Assembly: GCA_002352185.1 (NCBI GenBank)
Contig: DEHY01000152.1
Location: 25,059-31,474, forward strand
DNA from: Competibacteraceae bacterium UBA2788
GTDB lineage: Bacteria; Pseudomonadota; Gammaproteobacteria; Competibacterales; Competibacteraceae
Direction: 5' to 3'
DNA length: 6,416 bases
The translations under genes and the position numbers were made by a program. Shown here in pieces: positions 5,999-6,416 of the stretch (positions within the stretch are counted from its first letter, which is position 1; every line of letters begins with the position of its first letter). The notes beneath the pieces are model-generated. The model was given only the letters and a program-made list of their open reading frames with translations, ran no database searches and had not been told where the DNA came from.

Positions 5999-6013
5999 AC
6001 TACGCCGTATTTT
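5994..6013. repeat. Perfect inverted repeat AAAATAC-(6)-GTATTTT
   Basis: AAAATAC (5994-6000) and GTATTTT (6007-6013) are a perfect 7-bp inverted repeat around a 6-base centre, TACGCC. It stands 38 bases before the substrate-binding protein start. The stem is A+T-rich and lacks a following T-run beyond its own arm, so an operator is more likely than a strong terminator. Confidence 0.4.
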
Positions 6014-6051
6014 GAGTTGATTAGCGAGATAACCCCAAGGAGATACCGCAC

Positions 6052-6416
6052 ATGCGCACACAATATGGTTCCAGCAGCGCCGCGAAGGCGGATTGGCAGT
6101 GGATCAAGGGTGGAATGGCGCTGGGTCTGCTGTTGAGCCTGTGCGCGACTGTGCCTTGGAGCCGGGCTGAGGAGACCGGCATCACCGAAAAAACCATCCG
6201 CATTGGGGCCACCCTCGCTCTGGAAGGGGATTACAAGGTTTACGGTCTGGCGCTGAAACGAGGGATGGAGGCGGCGCTGGCCGGACAAACGGTGCAGAAA
6301 CGCGCCATCGAGTTCGTTGCGATCAACGATTTTTATGACCCCGCCAAGGCGGTTGAAGCTGCCAACAAGCTAATCGGGCAAGGGATTTTTGCGATGGTGA
6401 GCAGCATGGGCACGGC
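6052..6416 (+). CDS. Periplasmic substrate-binding protein, amino-acid (Leu/Ile/Val) type, N-terminal part (partial at right edge)
   Basis: The frame is open from the ATG at 6052 to the window end, giving 121 complete codons of a protein usually near 400 residues. Residues 1-39 are a long Sec signal peptide: a polar, lysine-containing start, hydrophobic core GMALGLLLSLCATV (21-34), and probable cleavage after SRA. Mature residues TEKTIRIGATLALEGDYKVY (45-64), GLALKRGMEAAL (65-76), FVAINDFYDPAKAVEAANKL (88-107) and the beginning of the next strand (FAMVSSMGT) match the type I periplasmic binding fold of the Peripla_BP_6 family (LivJ-like). These proteins bind amino acids, amides or related small ligands. 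A strong AAGGAG (6037-6042) lies 9 bases upstream. Its place right after a PilI-like gene suggests that it may serve a chemoreceptor rather than, or as well as, a transporter. No permease gene is visible, and the ligand cannot be predicted. Confidence 0.85.
   Translation, partial: MRTQYGSSSAAKADWQWIKGGMALGLLLSLCATVPWSRAEETGITEKTIRIGATLALEGDYKVYGLALKRGMEAALAGQTVQKRAIEFVAINDFYDPAKAVEAANKLIGQGIFAMVSSMGT

Noticed and set aside
5620..6288. Minus-strand open frame of 222 codons across pilI and the start of the binding-protein gene
   Set aside because: It is opposite two recognisable genes and their spacer, has no family signature and no ribosome site.
1..6416. tRNA, rRNA or CRISPR array
   Set aside because: No cloverleaf, rRNA-like stretch or regularly spaced identical repeats were seen anywhere. 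The direct repeats at 3831-3936 are too few and too divergent for a CRISPR.

Overview
The window (6,416 bp) looks like chromosomal DNA of a gammaproteobacterium. The reasons are an EpmA-type EF-P lysyl ligase, a periplasmic MsrP, a purE-purK pair, a DUF4124 protein and a PilG/PilH/PilI-like run of genes, a combination typical of that class. I cannot name the genus. An environmental lineage near Chromatiales or Competibacteraceae is only a guess. The left half is GC-rich. From about 3,830 to 5,370 the DNA is visibly richer in A+T: 26 of 60 bases are G/C at 4081-4140, against 39 of 60 at 2401-2460.

Layout. (1) At 1-581 is the C-terminal part of epmA, cut by the left edge. (2) At 582-1496, on the minus strand, is msrP, a Tat-exported molybdoenzyme that repairs oxidised methionines. 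Its stop codon abuts that of epmA inside a TGATCA palindrome, and no msrQ follows. (3) A 144-bp divergent spacer leads to purE (1641-2132) and purK (2132-3232). These share one base and together carry out the bacterial two-step carboxylation of AIR in purine synthesis. (4) After 43 bp comes a small secreted DUF4124 protein (3276-3749). (5) A 293-bp non-coding stretch (3750-4042) holds two pairs of near-direct repeats that look like the end of an IS21-family element, plus a hairpin. (6) From 4043 to the right edge runs a plus-strand chemosensory set: a PilG-like regulator with an extra N-terminal pseudo-receiver, a PilH-like single receiver, a PilI/CheW-like coupling protein, and the first third or so of a periplasmic amino-acid-type substrate-binding protein.

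How they work together. The first half is housekeeping and protein repair or modification. The second half looks like the start of a Pil-Chp-type pathway, which in Pseudomonas controls type IV pili through a receptor (PilJ), a CheW-like adaptor (PilI), a kinase (PilL/ChpA) and two response regulators (PilG, PilH). The receptor and kinase would lie beyond the right edge if present. A periplasmic binding protein placed directly after the adaptor gene suggests that a soluble ligand may feed into the pathway. This is the most interesting idea in the window, and it rests on gene order alone.
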